A stretch of DNA of 15,577 nt from NCBI GenBank assembly GCA_030041195.1, contig JASHOI010000584.1, forward strand, positions 1 to 15,577, in the 5' to 3' direction. Positions within the stretch are counted from its first letter, which is position 1; every line of letters begins with the position of its first letter. The notes beneath the pieces are model-generated. The model saw only the letters and a program-made list of their open reading frames with translations, was not told where the DNA came from and did not search any database. Shown here piece after piece: positions 1 to 6,984 of the stretch. Source of the DNA: Streptosporangiaceae bacterium. Lineage in GTDB: Bacteria > Actinomycetota > Actinomycetes > Streptosporangiales > Streptosporangiaceae. The position numbers and the translations under genes were made by a program.

Positions 1-264
1 GCCCCGGCCGCCCAGCCCCAGGAGCCCACCCCAGGCGCCGAGCCCGCCGAACCCGCTCGGGACGCCCAGCCCGCCAGCACCGCAGAGGTCGGCCAGCCCC
101 AGGAACCCTCCCGCGAAGCCCAGCCGGGCGCTCCCACCCCAGGCGGCCGGGCCGCCGAAGACCGCGGCCGCAGCCCCGATGGCGAGCCCGCCGAACCTCA
201 CGGCGCACCCGCCGAACCTCACCGCGCACCCGCCGAAACCGACTCGGCGCGGGCCACCCCCTGA
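1..264 (+). CDS. 3' end of an unidentified Pro/Ala/Glu-rich protein (partial)
   Basis: Frame 1 is open from the first base to a TGA at 262-264, giving at least 87 residues. The visible part is low complexity, dominated by Pro, Ala, Glu and Gly. Near its end it has a repeated PAEPHGA / PAEPHRA / PAETD motif, encoded by a 21-bp tandem repeat at 187-237. It shows no folded domain, membrane segment or catalytic motif, so it looks like a disordered C-terminal tail. The start and any real domain lie to the left of the window. Function cannot be assigned. The call rests on the uninterrupted frame, biased composition and in-frame repeat; in such GC-rich DNA an open frame of this length could arise by chance, so confidence is moderate. 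Confidence 0.5.
   Translation, partial: APAAQPQEPTPGAEPAEPARDAQPASTAEVGQPQEPSREAQPGAPTPGGRAAEDRGRSPDGEPAEPHGAPAEPHRAPAETDSARATP
187..237 (+). repeat. 21-bp in-frame tandem repeat (about 2.4 copies)
   Basis: Two units at 187-207 and 208-228 differ at one base, and a partial third copy covers 229-237. Each unit encodes PAEPHGA or PAEPHRA in the tail of the partial gene. Because the period is a multiple of three, copy changes would keep the frame. Confidence 0.7.
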
Positions 265-298
265 GCGGAGCGTTCCCGCCCCGGACCGATTGGTGTCG

Positions 299-327
299 CG
301 GGCGCGGCGCTGCCGTCCTAGCGCCCG
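299..327 (+). terminator. possible hairpin terminator after the partial gene
   Basis: CGGGCGC at 299-305 pairs with GCGCCCG at 321-327 across a 15-nt loop, about 35 nt after the partial gene's stop. The stretch that follows is AT-rich but has no U tract, so this is a weak terminator candidate. Confidence 0.3.
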
Positions 328-343
328 TCGGTCAATAATTGTT

Positions 344-358
344 GCTTTACGTTAAAGC
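344..358. repeat. short palindrome carrying an inverted copy of the tandem-repeat core
   Basis: GCTTTA (344-349) and TAAAGC (353-358) are perfect inverted arms around CGT. The left arm reads CTTTACG at 345-351, the reverse complement of the CGTAAAG core repeated at 869-976. The relation may be chance because the shared core is only 7 bp. Confidence 0.4.
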
Positions 359-442
359 GTGCTGACGCCCGGTATCAGGATGCCGCAGAGTTGGCCAGCA
401 GGTCCGAATCCAGGTTCGGTTTAGCCGTGCCACGCAGCGATA

Positions 443-501
443 TTCCATGATCCTGGTGGCTGAATACCTAATAGCGGTACTAATCAACCAGGATCATGGA
501 A
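443..501. repeat. 15-bp perfect inverted repeat (large hairpin)
   Basis: TTCCATGATCCTGGT at 443-457 is exactly complementary to ACCAGGATCATGGAA at 487-501. The arms are separated by 29 nt, which contain a smaller TACC/GGTA pairing (465-468 with 476-479). No U tract follows, so it is not a typical terminator. It could be a dispersed intergenic repeat, a small non-autonomous element end or an RNA stem. Confidence 0.75.
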
Positions 502-516
502 AAGCCCGCTCACCAA

Positions 517-540
517 GATCAAACTTGCGTGTTGATCATG
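517..540. repeat. GATCAA/TTGATC inverted motif next to the large hairpin
   Basis: GATCAA at 517-522 pairs with TTGATC at 532-537, and the right arm continues as GATCATG, also present in the hairpin at 493-499. A further TTGATCATC lies at 775-783. The recurrence suggests one repeat family, but no second full copy is in the window. Confidence 0.4.
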
Positions 541-759
541 TGCGAGGCCTGGCGGTGCCAAGGGGCGCCGGCAAACTACTGGCCGATCGCGGTTGGCGCC
601 CGGTATACGAGTTATGTCGAGTTGCGGTGGGCTGGTCGGCCGGGTTTGGGTCAGGCGCCGCGTCGAGTCCGGGCTTGCCGTGTAGCCGATACGGCCAGGC
701 GGCGCGATGCGGCCCGGGCTGCGCAGCCGGGACCCGGTCCAGCGGCGCCGCAGGAGGCA

Positions 760-813
760 CGCAATGGCAATTCCTTGATCATCGGTGACTTTTACTTCGA
801 CTGAGCCATTGCG
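760..813. repeat. 9-bp inverted repeat CGCAATGGC / GCCATTGCG
   Basis: Arms at 760-768 and 805-813 are exact reverse complements, separated by 36 nt. An AGGAGG motif lies just upstream at about 751-756, but the ATG that follows opens only a four-codon frame. No function is evident. Confidence 0.5.
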
Positions 814-850
814 GCGGCTGCGATGCCCTAAATGTCCATACCAAATGAAG

Positions 851-989
851 CAAAGGTGGCGCTGCGAACGTAAAGGTGGGGACGCTGGCGTAAAGGTGGG
901 GGCGCCGGCGTAAAGGTGGGGGCGCCGGCGTAAAGGTGGGCCGGCAGCGTAAAGGTGGGGGCGCCGGCGTAAAGGTGGACCTGCCAGAA
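851..989. repeat. 20-bp tandem repeat array, seven units, core TAAAGGTGGG
   Basis: Units begin at 851, 871, 891, 911, 931, 950 and 970. The period is 20 bp except for one 19-bp unit. Units starting at 891, 911 and 950 are identical, and the outer units diverge, as expected for an ageing tandem array. Each full unit joins TAAAGGTGGG to a self-complementary GC-rich half containing GGCGCC and CGCCGGCG. The array ends 6 nt from the meaB stop, so it lies in the 3' untranslated part of that transcript. It is not a CRISPR: the copies abut with no unique spacers. Confidence 0.9.
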
Positions 990-995
990 GGCGGC

Positions 996-1952
996 TTAGC
1001 TGTTGATGAGCTCGTCAGCCGCGGAATAGGGGTCGAGCTTGCCCGAGGCGACCAGGCTGGCGAGTTTCTCCAGGTGCGCCTCTCCTGGCAGCGCGCCGAG
1101 CCGCTTGGTCAGTTCCTCGACGGCCATCGCCGAAATCTCGTCCCTGGCCCTTGCCAGCCGCCTGCGGTCACCCTCGCCGGACTCGGCGAGCCACTCGGCG
1201 TGCGCCTCGAGCCGGGCGAGGAGGTCGTCGATTCCCTCTCCGCTTGCCGCGCTCGTCGAGACGATCGGCGGCTTCCATGAGCCCTCGCCATGGTGTGCCA
1301 TCGCCAGCATCGTGCGCAGGTCCCTGACCGCCTCCTGCGCGCCGGGCCGGTCGCTCTTGTTCACCACGAAGATGTCCGCGATCTCCAGGATCCCGGCCTT
1401 GGCCGCCTGCACCGAGTCGCCCATCCCCGGCGCCACGATCACCAGCGTCGTGTCCGCCAGCGAGGCGATCGCGACCTCGGCCTGGCCGACGCCCACGGTC
1501 TCGACCAGGACCACGTCGAACCCGGCCGCGTCCAGGATCCGAAGCGCCTGCGGCACCGCCCAGGACAGGCCGCCCAGGTGGCCGCGGCTGGCCATGGAGC
1601 GGATGAACACGCCGCCGTCGGTGGCGTGTTCCTGCATCCTGACCCGGTCGCCGAGCAGGGCGCCGCCGGTGAACGGCGACGTGGGATCCACGGCGAGGAC
1701 GCCCACCCGCTGCCCCCGCTCCCGGTAGGCCCGGACCAGCGCGGCGGTGATCGTCGACTTTCCCACGCCCGGAGCCCCGGTGAGGCCGATGACCCTGGCC
1801 TGGCCGGTGTCGGGCGCGATCAGCTTCATGACCGCGCGCAGCTGCGGCGAGCCGTTCTCGACCAGCGAGATGAGCCGGGCCAGCGCGCGCGGATCGCCGT
1901 CGTGGGCGGCCGAGACCAAAACGGCAGCCGGCTCGCCGCCCTGGTCAGTCAC
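996..1952 (-). CDS. meaB: Methylmalonyl-CoA mutase-associated GTPase MeaB (ArgK/LAO-type P-loop GTPase)
   Basis: MeaB is a cytoplasmic GTPase chaperone that protects adenosylcobalamin-dependent methylmalonyl-CoA mutase and gates its cofactor loading. The 318-residue length fits the family. The P-loop GAPGVGKST is at 59-67. The family-specific [15 protein letters not shown] block follows at 89-103, ETVGVGQ at 151-157 and the guanine-specificity motif NKSD at 198-201. The GTG start at 1952 overlaps the upstream thiolase stop in the 8-nt string GTGACTGA, so the two are probably co-transcribed and translationally coupled. The mutase subunits are not in the window and presumably lie elsewhere. From memory, meaB beside a thiolase and the epimerase is a common actinobacterial arrangement. 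The 3' end runs straight into the 20-bp repeat array. Confidence 0.95.
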   Translation of the reverse strand: MTDQGGEPAAVLVSAAHDGDPRALARLISLVENGSPQLRAVMKLIAPDTGQARVIGLTGAPGVGKSTITAALVRAYRERGQRVGVLAVDPTSPFTGGALLGDRVRMQEHATDGGVFIRSMASRGHLGGLSWAVPQALRILDAAGFDVVLVETVGVGQAEVAIASLADTTLVIVAPGMGDSVQAAKAGILEIADIFVVNKSDRPGAQEAVRDLRTMLAMAHHGEGSWKPPIVSTSAASGEGIDDLLARLEAHAEWLAESGEGDRRRLARARDEISAMAVEELTKRLGALPGEAHLEKLASLVASGKLDPYSAADELINS

Positions 1953-3144
1953 CTAGGCCTGGGGCCGGAACGCGCAGCAGCAGCGCGTCGCCCTGGCCGC
2001 CGCCGCCGCAGAGCGCGGCCGCTCCCAGGCCGCCGCCCCGGCGCCGCAACTCGTACACCAGGTGCAGGGCGATCCTGGCCCCGGACATCCCGATCGGATG
2101 GCCGATCGCGATCGCGCCGCCGTTCACGTTGACCTTGTCCGGGCCCACGCCGAGCTCGCGCATGGACTGGATGGCCACGGCCGCGAACGCCTCGTTGATC
2201 TCGATGAGGTCCAGGTCGGCCACTGTCAGGCCGGCCTTGCCGAGCGCCTGGGCGATGGCGTTGGCCGGCTGCGACTGCAGCGAGTTGTCCGGGCCGGCCA
2301 CGCAGCCGTGCGCGCCGATCTCGGCAAGCACCGGCGCCCCGGCCGCGGCCGCTGCCTCCGCCGACATCACCACGACGGCGCACGCCCCGTCCGAGATCTG
2401 CGAGGCCGAGCCCGCCGTGATCGTGCCGTTCTCGGCAAACGCCGGGCGGAGCCTGCTCAGCGACTCCGCGGTGCTGTCGGCGCGCACCCCCTCGTCGGTG
2501 TCGAAGACGACCGGGTCACCGCGCCGCTGCGGCACCTCGACCGGGACGATCTCGTCGGCGAGCAGGCCGTTCTTGATCGCCTCGGCGGCCCGCTGGTGCG
2601 ACCGGGCGGCGAACTCGTCCTGCTCCTCGCGGCTGATGCCCAGCCGCGCATTGTGCCGTTCGGTTGACTCGCCCATCGAGACGTGGTCGAACGCGTCGGT
2701 GAGCCCGTCGAGCGCCATCGAGTCGACGAGCTCGGCCGAGCCGAACCTGAAGCCCTGGCGCGCCCCCGGCAGCAGGTGCGGCGCCTGGGTCATCGACTCC
2801 ATGCCCCCGGCCACAACCACGTCGAACTCACCGGCCCTGATCAGCTGCGCAGCCAGCGCGATCGCGTCCAGACCGGACAGGCAGACCTTGTTGATCGTGA
2901 GCGCCGGGACCGTCATCGGTATGCCGGCCGCCACGGCCGCCTGCCGGGCCGGGATCTGTCCCGCCCCTGCCTGCAGCACCTGGCCCATGATCACGTAATC
3001 AACCCGCTCGGGGGGCAACTCGGCGCGCTGCAGCGCGGCTCTGATCACTATTCCGCCCAGATCCGCCGCGCTGAACCCGCTCAGCGAACCGAGCAGGCGC
3101 CCAACGGCCGTCCTGGCACCGCCGACGATGACTGCATCTCGCAT
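1945..3144 (-). CDS. Acetyl-CoA C-acetyltransferase (thiolase)
   Basis: This 399-residue protein has the full type II thiolase layout. The nucleophilic Cys88 sits in NKVCLSG. The NEAFA motif lies in the C-terminal half, His349 in the GHPIG motif, and the second active-site Cys379 in CGGGGQGD. It should interconvert two acetyl-CoA with acetoacetyl-CoA, or act on longer 3-ketoacyl-CoAs, in the cytoplasm. The start is ATG at 3144. There is no clear Shine-Dalgarno, but TATCGT sits 6 nt upstream of the ATG, which fits a leaderless transcript. It diverges from the epimerase gene and overlaps meaB by 8 nt. Biosynthetic or degradative direction cannot be told from sequence alone. Confidence 0.93.
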   Translation of the reverse strand: MRDAVIVGGARTAVGRLLGSLSGFSAADLGGIVIRAALQRAELPPERVDYVIMGQVLQAGAGQIPARQAAVAAGIPMTVPALTINKVCLSGLDAIALAAQLIRAGEFDVVVAGGMESMTQAPHLLPGARQGFRFGSAELVDSMALDGLTDAFDHVSMGESTERHNARLGISREEQDEFAARSHQRAAEAIKNGLLADEIVPVEVPQRRGDPVVFDTDEGVRADSTAESLSRLRPAFAENGTITAGSASQISDGACAVVVMSAEAAAAAGAPVLAEIGAHGCVAGPDNSLQSQPANAIAQALGKAGLTVADLDLIEINEAFAAVAIQSMRELGVGPDKVNVNGGAIAIGHPIGMSGARIALHLVYELRRRGGGLGAAALCGGGGQGDALLLRVPAPGLGD

Positions 3145-3156
3145 ACTGAAACGATA
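3145..3156 (-). promoter_or_regulatory. possible leaderless -10 element for the thiolase gene
   Basis: Reading the minus strand, TATCGT (3156-3151) matches TANNNT and is followed by 6 nt and then the thiolase ATG. That spacing would place +1 at the start codon. No convincing -35 box is visible. Confidence 0.35.
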
Positions 3157-3203
3157 CCCACGCCTGGAACTGGGGCTGGTGGCCGTTGGCGCTGGCCATG
3201 AAT

Positions 3204-3208
3204 GGAGG
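3204..3208 (+). promoter_or_regulatory. ribosome binding site deciding the epimerase start
   Basis: GGAGG lies 6 nt before GTG 3215. The earlier in-frame starts from 3128 lack such a site and would overlap the divergent thiolase start. Confidence 0.6.
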
Positions 3209-3214
3209 CCACCG

Positions 3215-3640
3215 GTGCTGACCCGGATCGACCACGTCGGAATCGCATGCCGCGACCTGGATCAGGCCATTGCCTTCTACGAGTCAACTTTCGGGCTCAC
3301 GCTCATCAGCCGGGAACGCGTCGACGATCAGGGCGTCACCGAGGCGATGCTGCGGGTCGCCGATGCGCCGGCCGGCACCTCGTACGTCCAGCTGCTCGAG
3401 CCGCTCGGCCCGGACACCCCGGTCGGGAGGTTCCTGGCCCGCCACGGCGAGGGCGTACACCACATCGGCTACGGGGTCGCGGACATCGCGGCGGCACTGG
3501 AGTCGATCGGCGCGACCGGCGTGCGCCTGATCGATTCCAGGCCGCGGCACGGCTCGATGGGCGCCTCAATCGCCTTCCTGCACCCGAAGGACGTCGGCGG
3601 CGTGCTCACCGAACTGGTCCAGGCGGCCGAACCCCGATGA
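3215..3640 (+). CDS. mce: Methylmalonyl-CoA epimerase (VOC/glyoxalase fold)
   Basis: The enzyme interconverts (2S)- and (2R)-methylmalonyl-CoA, linking propionyl-CoA carboxylase to the B12 mutase. The frame is open from 3128, but GTG at 3215 is preferred: GGAGG (3204-3208) lies 6 nt upstream and the product starts directly at the first beta strand. That gives 141 residues, the usual size. The two VOC beta-alpha-beta-beta-beta modules are recognisable. The likely metal ligands are His7 (RIDHVGIA), Gln59 (YVQLLEP), the HHIGY histidine at 82-83, and Glu133 (LTELVQ). It diverges from thiolase-meaB, so the epimerase and the mutase chaperone flank the same locus. Its stop overlaps an ATG (ATGA), but the small frame that follows is doubtful. 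Confidence 0.93.
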   Translation: MLTRIDHVGIACRDLDQAIAFYESTFGLTLISRERVDDQGVTEAMLRVADAPAGTSYVQLLEPLGPDTPVGRFLARHGEGVHHIGYGVADIAAALESIGATGVRLIDSRPRHGSMGASIAFLHPKDVGGVLTELVQAAEPR

Positions 3641-3979
3641 TCACCCCCTGGGCGCGGCGCTCCGGGCAGCCGGCCCTTGTGCCCTGCTCAGCAGCCTCAG
3701 GTGTCCCCTCAACAAAGGTCGGCCTCGGCACTCACAGCCATGCTGGTGCGAAATTTACCTACGTTATAAATGGGATCTTTGGCAAGAGCACGCGCGAACG
3801 GGCAGCCAACCACTCATGAGGGGAGTACGCTGCCTTGCACCGGGCGAGCGGAATTGCGTACCGGCCAGAGCATTGGCGGCTTGCATCAGCGCCGTCCCGG
3901 GCCGGTAATATCGTGACGGCGGTTGCCCGGACGTGCGTATTCCCTGTCGACCCCGCGTCAACCCCCAGGATTAGGCGAC
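3641..3979. other. intergenic region between epimerase and coiled-coil gene
   Basis: This 339-base gap has an AT-richer core around 3745-3785 and a candidate promoter near 3881-3911. A 60-codon frame (3637-3819) overlaps the epimerase stop as ATGA. Its second half loses the high third-position GC of real genes here, and it has no recognisable motif, so it is not called. No RNA gene or strong terminator was seen. Confidence 0.5.
3881..3911 (+). promoter_or_regulatory. candidate promoter for the DivIVA/FilP-like gene
   Basis: TTGCAT (3881-3886) and TAATAT (3906-3911) are separated by 19 bp, slightly longer than ideal for the main sigma factor. Transcription would start near 3918 and give a leader of about 60 nt. 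Confidence 0.35.
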
Positions 3980-5443
3980 ATGCAGCCCGACATCGATGCC
4001 CAGCTCAGCAACTTTTTCGAGGAGACCCCGCAGCGTGACTTCGCGAGGGTCATGCGCGGCTACGACCCGCATCAGGTCAACGAGCATCTCAAGCAGCTCG
4101 ACGCTGACATGCGCCAGCACCGGGAGCAGGTGCAGGCGCTGCACAGGGAGCTGGCTGACGCACACCGCCAGATCCAGGAGCAGGAACGCCCGACCTACTC
4201 CGGCCTTGGCTCCCGGATCGAGCAGCTGCTCCGGCTTGCGGAGGAACAGGCCACCGAGATCCTGCAAGAGGCCAGGACCGCGGCCAACGAATTCAACGCG
4301 ACGGCCAAGGTCGAGGCCGCCGAGCTCCGGGCGGCCGCCGAGAACGAGGCCGCCGAGCTGCGGGCCAACGCCAAGCGGGAGACCGATGACCTGCGAGGCT
4401 CGGCCGAGCGCGAGGCAGAGGCCATCCGGACCAGCGCACGGCGCGAGGCCGACGAGCTGACCTCGACGACCGAGCGCGAGGTGGCCAAGCTCCGGGCCAC
4501 CGCCGACCACGAGGTCGCCGAGAAGCGCGCCGCGATCGAGCGCGACATCGCCAAGCTGCGCACCACCACCGAGCGCGAGGTCGCCCAGATGAAGGCGTCC
4601 TCGAAGCGGGAGCGGGACGAGATCCTCACTACCTCCAAGCGTCAGGCTGACGAGATGCGCAGCCAGGCACAGCGGATCCTGGAGGAGAGCGAGGCCCAGC
4701 GGGCCCAGGCCGAGGCGGAGTTCGACATCCAGCTCGCCTCTCGCCGCGAGGAGGCCGAGCGGCAGGAGGCCGAGCGGCTCGCGGCGGCCCAGGCCGCGAC
4801 GCAGAAGATGGTGTCCGAGGCGGAGCAGCGCGCGGCAACGGCCGAGCAGCGGGCCAGCAAGGCCAGCGCCCAGGCCGAGCAGACCCGGCGCGACGCCGAC
4901 CAGCACTCCAGGCAGCTGGTCAGCAACGCCAAGAAGAACGCGGACCAGATCGTCGCACAGGCCAAGGCCCAGGCCGACCAGTTGCTGGCCGACACCAAGT
5001 CCGAGGCCGACCGCGTCCGCACCGCGGCACAGCGGCACGTCGACGAGCTGAACAAGCAGAAGGAGAGCGTCGCCGCTCACCTGGCCCAGATCAGCCAGCT
5101 GCTCGGCGGGCAGATGCCCGGTATCGCAGACGCGCTCACGAACAGGCCCGGGGCCCCCGCGGTTCAGCCGACCGCACCCAAGGCCGTGACCTCAGCCCCG
5201 CCTTCGGGCAACGGCGCTCCCGCCGCCGCGGCTCCCCCGGCTCCCCCTGCCGCCAAGGCTCCCGCCGCCGCGACGGCCGCATCCCCGGCTCCGGCCCGGC
5301 CGGCGGCCCCGGATGCGCCAGCGGGCCAGCACGCCGCTCCTGGCCGGCCGGACAGCCAGCCCGCGCCCGGCGGTGCAGGGGTTGCCAAGCAGTCGGCCAA
5401 CGCCAAGTCAGGCAAGGACGACGATGAGTGGTGGACGGAGTAG
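3980..5443 (+). CDS. DivIVA/FilP/Scy-like polar-growth coiled-coil protein
   Basis: The 487-residue product starts best at ATG 3980, with AGGA 9 nt upstream; an in-frame TTG at 3923 is less likely. Residues 21-44 form a DivIVA-like N-terminal motif (GYDPHQVNEHLKQL). Residues 80-233 are 14 consecutive 11-residue units such as AAELRANAKRE and VAKLRATADHE, the hendecad signature of a right-handed coiled coil. Hendecads resume at 321-364. Residues about 390-470 are a Pro/Ala linker, and the tail is acidic and aromatic (DDDEWWTE). FilP and Scy of Streptomyces are filament-forming polarisome scaffolds with this kind of repeat and, from memory, sit beside epimerase, thiolase and meaB, as here. Its length lies between those two. 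A role at the growing hyphal tip is inferred. Databases sometimes mislabel this family as cellulose-binding. Confidence 0.85.
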   Translation: MQPDIDAQLSNFFEETPQRDFARVMRGYDPHQVNEHLKQLDADMRQHREQVQALHRELADAHRQIQEQERPTYSGLGSRIEQLLRLAEEQATEILQEARTAANEFNATAKVEAAELRAAAENEAAELRANAKRETDDLRGSAEREAEAIRTSARREADELTSTTEREVAKLRATADHEVAEKRAAIERDIAKLRTTTEREVAQMKASSKRERDEILTTSKRQADEMRSQAQRILEESEAQRAQAEAEFDIQLASRREEAERQEAERLAAAQAATQKMVSEAEQRAATAEQRASKASAQAEQTRRDADQHSRQLVSNAKKNADQIVAQAKAQADQLLADTKSEADRVRTAAQRHVDELNKQKESVAAHLAQISQLLGGQMPGIADALTNRPGAPAVQPTAPKAVTSAPPSGNGAPAAAAPPAPPAAKAPAAATAASPAPARPAAPDAPAGQHAAPGRPDSQPAPGGAGVAKQSANAKSGKDDDEWWTE

Positions 5444-5460
5444 CCCTCCCGGCCACCGCG

Positions 5461-5498
5461 ACGGCGCGCACCCCAAAGGGTGCGCGCCGTTGTGTTGT
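5461..5498 (+). terminator. strong intrinsic terminator between convergent genes
   Basis: ACGGCGCGCACCC (5461-5473) and GGGTGCGCGCCGT (5478-5490) form a perfect 13-bp stem with a CAAA loop, followed by TGTGTTGT. It starts 18 nt after the coiled-coil gene stop and lies just beyond the stop of the convergent dehydrogenase, so it may serve both strands. Confidence 0.85.
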
Positions 5499-5503
5499 CC
5501 CCG

Positions 5504-6268
5504 TTAAGGGTGGACGACCTGGCCACCGTCGACGATCAGGACCTGGCCCGTCATGTAGGACGACGCGTCGCTGGCCAGGAACACCGCGGGCCCGGCCATC
5601 TCCTCTGGCTTGCCCCACCGCCCCATCGGCACCGTTGCTATCGTCGCTGGGCCGGCCGTGGGGTCGAGCCACAGGTTGCGGTTGAGGTCGGTGGCCGTCC
5701 AGCCCGGGCAGAGCGCGTTAACCCGGACGCCGTCGCGGGCCCACTCGACCGCCAGCGACTTCGTGAGCGAGACCAGCGCCGCCTTGGCCGCGCCATAGGG
5801 CGTCAGCAGCGGCGACGAGGCGATGCCGGCCACCGACGCGACGTTGATCACCGATCCCTGGCCTCGCTCAAGCAGATGCCCGGCGAACGCATGGCAGACG
5901 TACACGGCCGAGTCCAGGTTCAGCCGGATCAGCTTGTCCCAGCCCTCGAGCCGCAGGTCGCGAAAGCCGACCATGAAGTTGGAGCCGCCCGCGTTGTTCA
6001 CCACCACGTCCACGTCGCCGAGCTGGTCGATCGCGGTGGCCACCGCCTGCTCGACCGCTTCCCTGCTGGTGACGTCGGCGGGGATCACGAAGGCCTTGCG
6101 GCCGGCCGACGTGACCGCCGCCGCGGTGTCGGCCAGCCCGTCGGCGCTCCGGGCGACGAGCGCCACGTCGGCGCCTGCCTCGGCCAGCGCGATGGCGATG
6201 GACCGGCCGATCCCTCGCGACGCGCCGGTGATGAACGCGTTCTTGCCGGTCAGGTCGAAAAGGCTCAC
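5504..6268 (-). CDS. SDR family NAD(P)-dependent oxidoreductase (FabG-like)
   Basis: This 254-residue classical short-chain dehydrogenase carries the cofactor motif TGASRGIG (14-21), NNAG (91-94), Asn117, Ser145, and Tyr158 with Lys162 in YGAAK. It also has the PGW motif after the catalytic helix. It should reduce or oxidise a hydroxyl/keto group with NAD(P)H in the cytoplasm; the substrate is unknown. An earlier ATG at 6283 is in frame. GTG 6268 is preferred because GGAAGGA lies about 6 nt upstream and the hydrolase stop (TGA, 6273-6271) is then only 2 nt away instead of overlapping by 13. It is the last gene of a three-gene minus-strand unit and ends at the hairpin terminator. Confidence 0.9.
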   Translation of the reverse strand: MSLFDLTGKNAFITGASRGIGRSIAIALAEAGADVALVARSADGLADTAAAVTSAGRKAFVIPADVTSREAVEQAVATAIDQLGDVDVVVNNAGGSNFMVGFRDLRLEGWDKLIRLNLDSAVYVCHAFAGHLLERGQGSVINVASVAGIASSPLLTPYGAAKAALVSLTKSLAVEWARDGVRVNALCPGWTATDLNRNLWLDPTAGPATIATVPMGRWGKPEEMAGPAVFLASDASSYMTGQVLIVDGGQVVHP

Positions 6269-6270
6269 CG

Positions 6271-6984
6271 TCAGTCCTTCCATTCGGTGGGAAGCGGCCA
6301 GGCACTGGGGTTGACCCGGCGCACGATCTCGTTCAGCACAATGCGGACGTAAGGCTCGCCGACCCAGAGGTGCTTGGCCTTGTCCACGCCGACGACCTCG
6401 GCCTGCGGCACCCTGGCGAACCTGGCCCGGGCCTCCTCGGGCCGCAGGTAGTCGTCGAGCTCCGGGATCAGTGCGAGCAGCGGACGGCCCGACGCGGCCC
6501 AGGCGTCCAGGTCGGCATCGGTCGCCCGGTTGAGCGGCGGCGAGAGCAGGATCGCGCCCTCGACGGCCGGGTCATTGCCCCATTTCAGGGCGAGCTCGGT
6601 GCCGAACGACCAGCCGAGCAGCCAGAGCCGCGGCAGCCCGGCGGCAACGCTCCAGGAGATCGCGGCGGCGACGTCGTGGCGCTCGGCCTCGCCGTCGCCG
6701 AACTCACCCTCGCTGGTGCCCCGCTCCGATGCGGTCCCGCGGGTGTTGAACCTGAGCACCGCGAGGTCGGCCAGGGCCGGCAGCCGGTAGGACGCCTTGC
6801 GCAGCACGTGGCTGTCCATCATCCCGCCCGCCGTTGGCAGCGGATGCAGGCCGATCAGCGTTGCGACCGGAGCGCGTGCCACGGGCACCGCCAGCTCGCC
6901 GACCAGGTTCAGCCCGTCGGCCGTCGGTATCGTCACCGGCGTCCTGACGGCAGGCAGGACCGTGCTCGCCCGTATCTCTGTCAT
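6271..6984 (-). CDS. Alpha/beta hydrolase
   Basis: This 237-residue protein has the fold's hallmarks. An oxyanion-side HPLP motif at 47-50 is followed by RFNTRGTASERGTSEG. The nucleophile elbow GWSFG has Ser126. A candidate acid lies in ELDDYLRP (Asp177 or 178) and the catalytic His205 in KAKHLWVG. The sequence resembles the dienelactone-hydrolase/acylpeptidase-like group, and no signal peptide is seen. The frame is open up to 7032, but ATG 6984 is chosen because it overlaps the upstream gene's stop as ATGA, a translational coupling arrangement. It is followed almost directly by the dehydrogenase. An esterase or thioesterase role is possible; the substrate is not predictable. Confidence 0.85.
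   Translation of the reverse strand: MTEIRASTVLPAVRTPVTIPTADGLNLVGELAVPVARAPVATLIGLHPLPTAGGMMDSHVLRKASYRLPALADLAVLRFNTRGTASERGTSEGEFGDGEAERHDVAAAISWSVAAGLPRLWLLGWSFGTELALKWGNDPAVEGAILLSPPLNRATDADLDAWAASGRPLLALIPELDDYLRPEEARARFARVPQAEVVGVDKAKHLWVGEPYVRIVLNEIVRRVNPSAWPLPTEWKD

Larger units (their letters stand above)
265..995. other. repeat-rich intergenic region with no convincing gene
   Basis: This 731-base stretch separates the partial gene from the 3' end of meaB. Open frames at 447-788, 496-804 and 936-1280 have no family-like sequence. They run across inverted repeats or the tandem array, or continue antisense into meaB. What can be seen is a short palindrome (344-358), a 15-bp perfect inverted repeat (443-501), GATCATG/GATCAA motifs, a 9-bp inverted repeat (760-813) and seven 20-bp tandem units (851-989). 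The lower GC around 330-540 differs from the neighbouring genes. It could be the remnant of a mobile element or a dispersed intergenic repeat family, but no transposase fragment was recognised. Confidence 0.6.

Noticed and set aside
447..804. Two overlapping open frames (113 and 102 codons) in the left intergenic region
   Set aside because: They run through inverted repeats, lack ribosome sites and family resemblance, and have shifting composition.
851..989. CRISPR array
   Set aside because: Units abut with no unique spacers, the 20-bp period is too short, and no cas gene is present.
3637..3819. 60-codon frame overlapping the epimerase stop as ATGA
   Set aside because: No Shine-Dalgarno at a good distance, third-position GC falls off in its second half, and there is no motif. 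The overlap alone is not enough.
3971..5080. 369-codon minus-strand Leu/Gly-rich open frame resembling a repetitive protein
   Set aside because: It is the reverse reading of the hendecad coiled coil; its periodicity is inherited from the 33-bp pattern of the real gene.
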